From: Cherax quadricarinatus
Taxonomy: Eukaryota; Arthropoda; Malacostraca; Decapoda; Parastacidae
Length of the DNA stretch: 64,000 nucleotides
Direction: 5' to 3'
Assembly (NCBI RefSeq): GCF_038502225.1
Contig: NC_091391.1
Span: forward strand, 5,696,903-5,760,902
Made by a program: the position numbers and the translations under genes. Shown piece by piece: positions 62,840 through 64,000 of this stretch (the stretch's first letter is position 1; each line of letters starts with the position of its first letter). Below the pieces are notes generated by a model that saw nothing but the letters and a program-made list of their open reading frames with translations, was not told where the DNA came from and searched no databases.

Positions 62840-62982
62840 ATAGTCTCGTTAAGGTCATAATGGAGACGCTACCGACGCATAAATTTTCTTTTCTCGCAGC
62901 AAATCCACAAGTTCAACCTTCTCCTGGAGTGTCTTGGACTTCCTTGAACTCTCTTGGAAGATGTGGGGCGTTTGGGCGGCAT
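62840..62982 (-). pseudogene. pogo/Tigger-like transposase N-terminus
   Basis: Minus-strand ATG at 62982 gives MPPKRPTSSKRVQGSPRHS; one base shift gives SKTLQEKVELVDLLREKKIY then ASVA, and a further shift HYDLNETM. This is the Psq/CENP-B-type helix-turn-helix start of Tigger transposases, which binds the terminal repeats. Three registers in 140 bp and a following stop show a dead gene. Its orientation agrees with the transposon end at 52114, which lies on the C-terminal side. Confidence 0.65.
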
Positions 62983-63056
62983 GTTAAGGCTTAAACGGGC
63001 ACAAAAAAGGGGAAAACAGCGGGAGAAGCACTGGAGACATGACTCACGAAATCGTA

Positions 63057-63357
63057 ATAATAATAATCTTTATTTACTACAAGTACATGTACATGGTATA
63101 CAGTCCTAGCTGACAACAATGACATACTACTACATAGAAAGCCACTTGTTATGCTGAGCATCTCGGGCAAATTAGGTCAGTGTCCCAGGATGCGACCCAC
63201 ACCAGTCGACTAACACCCAGGTACCCATTTTACTGATGGGGAACATAGACAACAGGTGGAAAGAAACACGCCCAATGTTTCTACTCTGGCTGGGAATCGA
63301 ACCCAGGCCCTCGCCGTGTGAAGCGAGAGCGTTAACCACCAGGCCACCAGAGCCCAA
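63057..63357 (-). mobile_element. tRNA-derived SINE, second copy, different tail
   Basis: Minus-strand head with box B GGTTCGATTCC (63293-63303, a perfect match to GGTTCGANNCC) and GTGGCCTGGTGGTTAACGC as box A region; the body shares CCTGGGTGTTAGTCGACTGG with the SINE at 41569-41886. The 3' part differs: GTACATGTACTTGTAGTAAA and an (ATT)n tail at 63057-63070. Confidence 0.85.
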
Positions 63358-63372
63358 TGACACGATTGTAAA

Positions 63373-63466
63373 CAAACCATAAACGGGTGGGGATAGAACT
63401 CGCGGTCCGAGTCACAAAACTCCAGACCGTCGCGTTAGCCATTGGATCAGCAAGCCACAATAAGAT
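63373..63466 (-). mobile_element. Third tRNA-like SINE head
   Basis: Minus strand reads GATCCAATGGCTAACGCGAC (box A-like) and GAGTTCTATCC (box B-like) 35 bp apart, then CCCCACCCGTTTATGGTTTG. The probable 3' continuation (ATTTCGTGAGTCATG, seen reversed at 63040-63056) lies beyond the second SINE, so the second SINE seems nested in this one. Confidence 0.55.
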
Positions 63467-64000
63467 TCATCCACCATCTACACCACAGATAGCACTACAG
63501 ACCACTACCCTACATTCCTCCTGATAAACATTAGTAAACCACCACTTGAATTCAACAAAGTCTCATTTAGACTCCATGACGAGGCCTCAATAAGGAAGTT
63601 CACAGCTGACCTAGAGATTGTTTACTGGCCTACAGAATTCCCCAAGGCCAATGGTATTGATGACTGGACAGACATTTTTCTTAACAAATTACTTAGACTA
63701 TACAACAATCATTGTCCTATAAAAACAAAACAGATCACAAACAAACGGCTTGGTTGCCCATGGCTAACCAGCACCATTCTGAAATCTATTGACAAGAAAC
63801 ACCAATATGAAAAGCAATATAGACAGGGCTTAATACACAAAGATACTCTTAAACACTATTCATCAGCTCTCACCAAAGTAATAAAGAAAGTCAAACAACT
63901 ATACTACTCCAGTAGATTCACAGACACTAGAGGAGATATAAAAAATACCTGGAAAACACTCTCTCAGATTCTAGGGACCCACAAACTGAAAAAAACCAAG
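63464..64000 (+). CDS. LINE endonuclease end and EN-RT linker, partial (LINE-C2)
   Basis: A frame open from 63464 (after a TAA at 63461) to the window end, 179 codons without an ATG start requirement. It begins STIYTTDSTTDHYPTFLLIN, where DHYPTF is the terminal Asp-His motif of an APE endonuclease, followed by the basic linker: KANGIDDWTDIFLNKLLRLY, KRLGCPWLTSTILKSIDKKH, QYEKQYRQGL and FTDTRGDIKNTWKTLSQIL. This is the region upstream of RT in CR1/Jockey-group elements. It is 5'-truncated at the SINE junction and should continue into RT beyond the window. Family identity with LINE-C1 is a guess. Confidence 0.8.

Overview
This window looks like intergenic or intronic DNA from a large, repeat-choked arthropod genome. 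A decapod crustacean (crayfish-like) is most likely. That assignment is inference: I recognise the LINE 3' ends and tRNA-derived SINE bodies as typical of decapods, and the tandem-repeat density fits, but no search was run. There is no prokaryotic gene organisation. The only plausible host coding sequence is a short cysteine-rich exon with a consensus splice donor at the left edge (2-113), plus two weak exon candidates (7886-8024 and 10631-10863).

Layout. 1-6460: the exon edge, then three LINE copies in a row, each starting at a CA microsatellite (LINE-C1, LINE-A1, LINE-A2; A2 carries endonuclease and reverse transcriptase). 6461-18700: a chain of unrelated minisatellites (units 14-56 bp), long TA runs, and a Penelope-like GIY-YIG endonuclease remnant at 13847-14327. 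18729-25655: a 50-bp satellite split into three blocks by a minus-strand Gmr1-like Gypsy fragment (integrase upstream of RT) and by a 926-bp solo LTR with a 4-bp target duplication. 25816-30172: a 4.4-kb, 30-bp minisatellite with large internal duplications. 30203-35790: more minisatellites, ending in a G-rich tract. 35842-43570: a minus-strand LINE-A copy split by a 5.9-kb plus-strand L1/Tx1-like LINE (itself carrying a SINE) and by a 16-bp minisatellite that grew inside the LINE-A reading frame. 43580-52111: a minus-strand LINE-B 3' end in which a 19-bp minisatellite grew inside the reading frame; two LTR retrotransposons then landed in that array with 5-bp target duplications (a Gmr1-like element at 44674-47986 and a BEL/Pao deletion derivative at 48111-51980). 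52114-63050: apparently one pogo/Tigger-like DNA transposon, blown apart by a 47-bp minisatellite that was in turn invaded by LINE-B1 and by a Gypsy element (55715-60848) whose 3' LTR was hit by LINE-B2. 63057-64000: nested tRNA-derived SINEs and the start of another LINE-C copy.

Tandem repeats make up about 24-25 kb of the 64 kb (sum of the intervals listed), and most of the rest is retroelement. No gene set works together as a host pathway here; the biology is that of mobile elements and repeat birth. The most noteworthy signals are: an 18-nt perfect complementarity between a Gypsy LTR and the site directly after its 5' LTR, with a TATA box 30 bp upstream, which suggests tRNA-independent self-priming; two Gypsy elements with integrase before RT; minisatellites demonstrably born inside LINE coding sequence; a BEL/Pao derivative with gag fused in frame to the end of pol; and LINE-A 3' ends that abut (AC)n.
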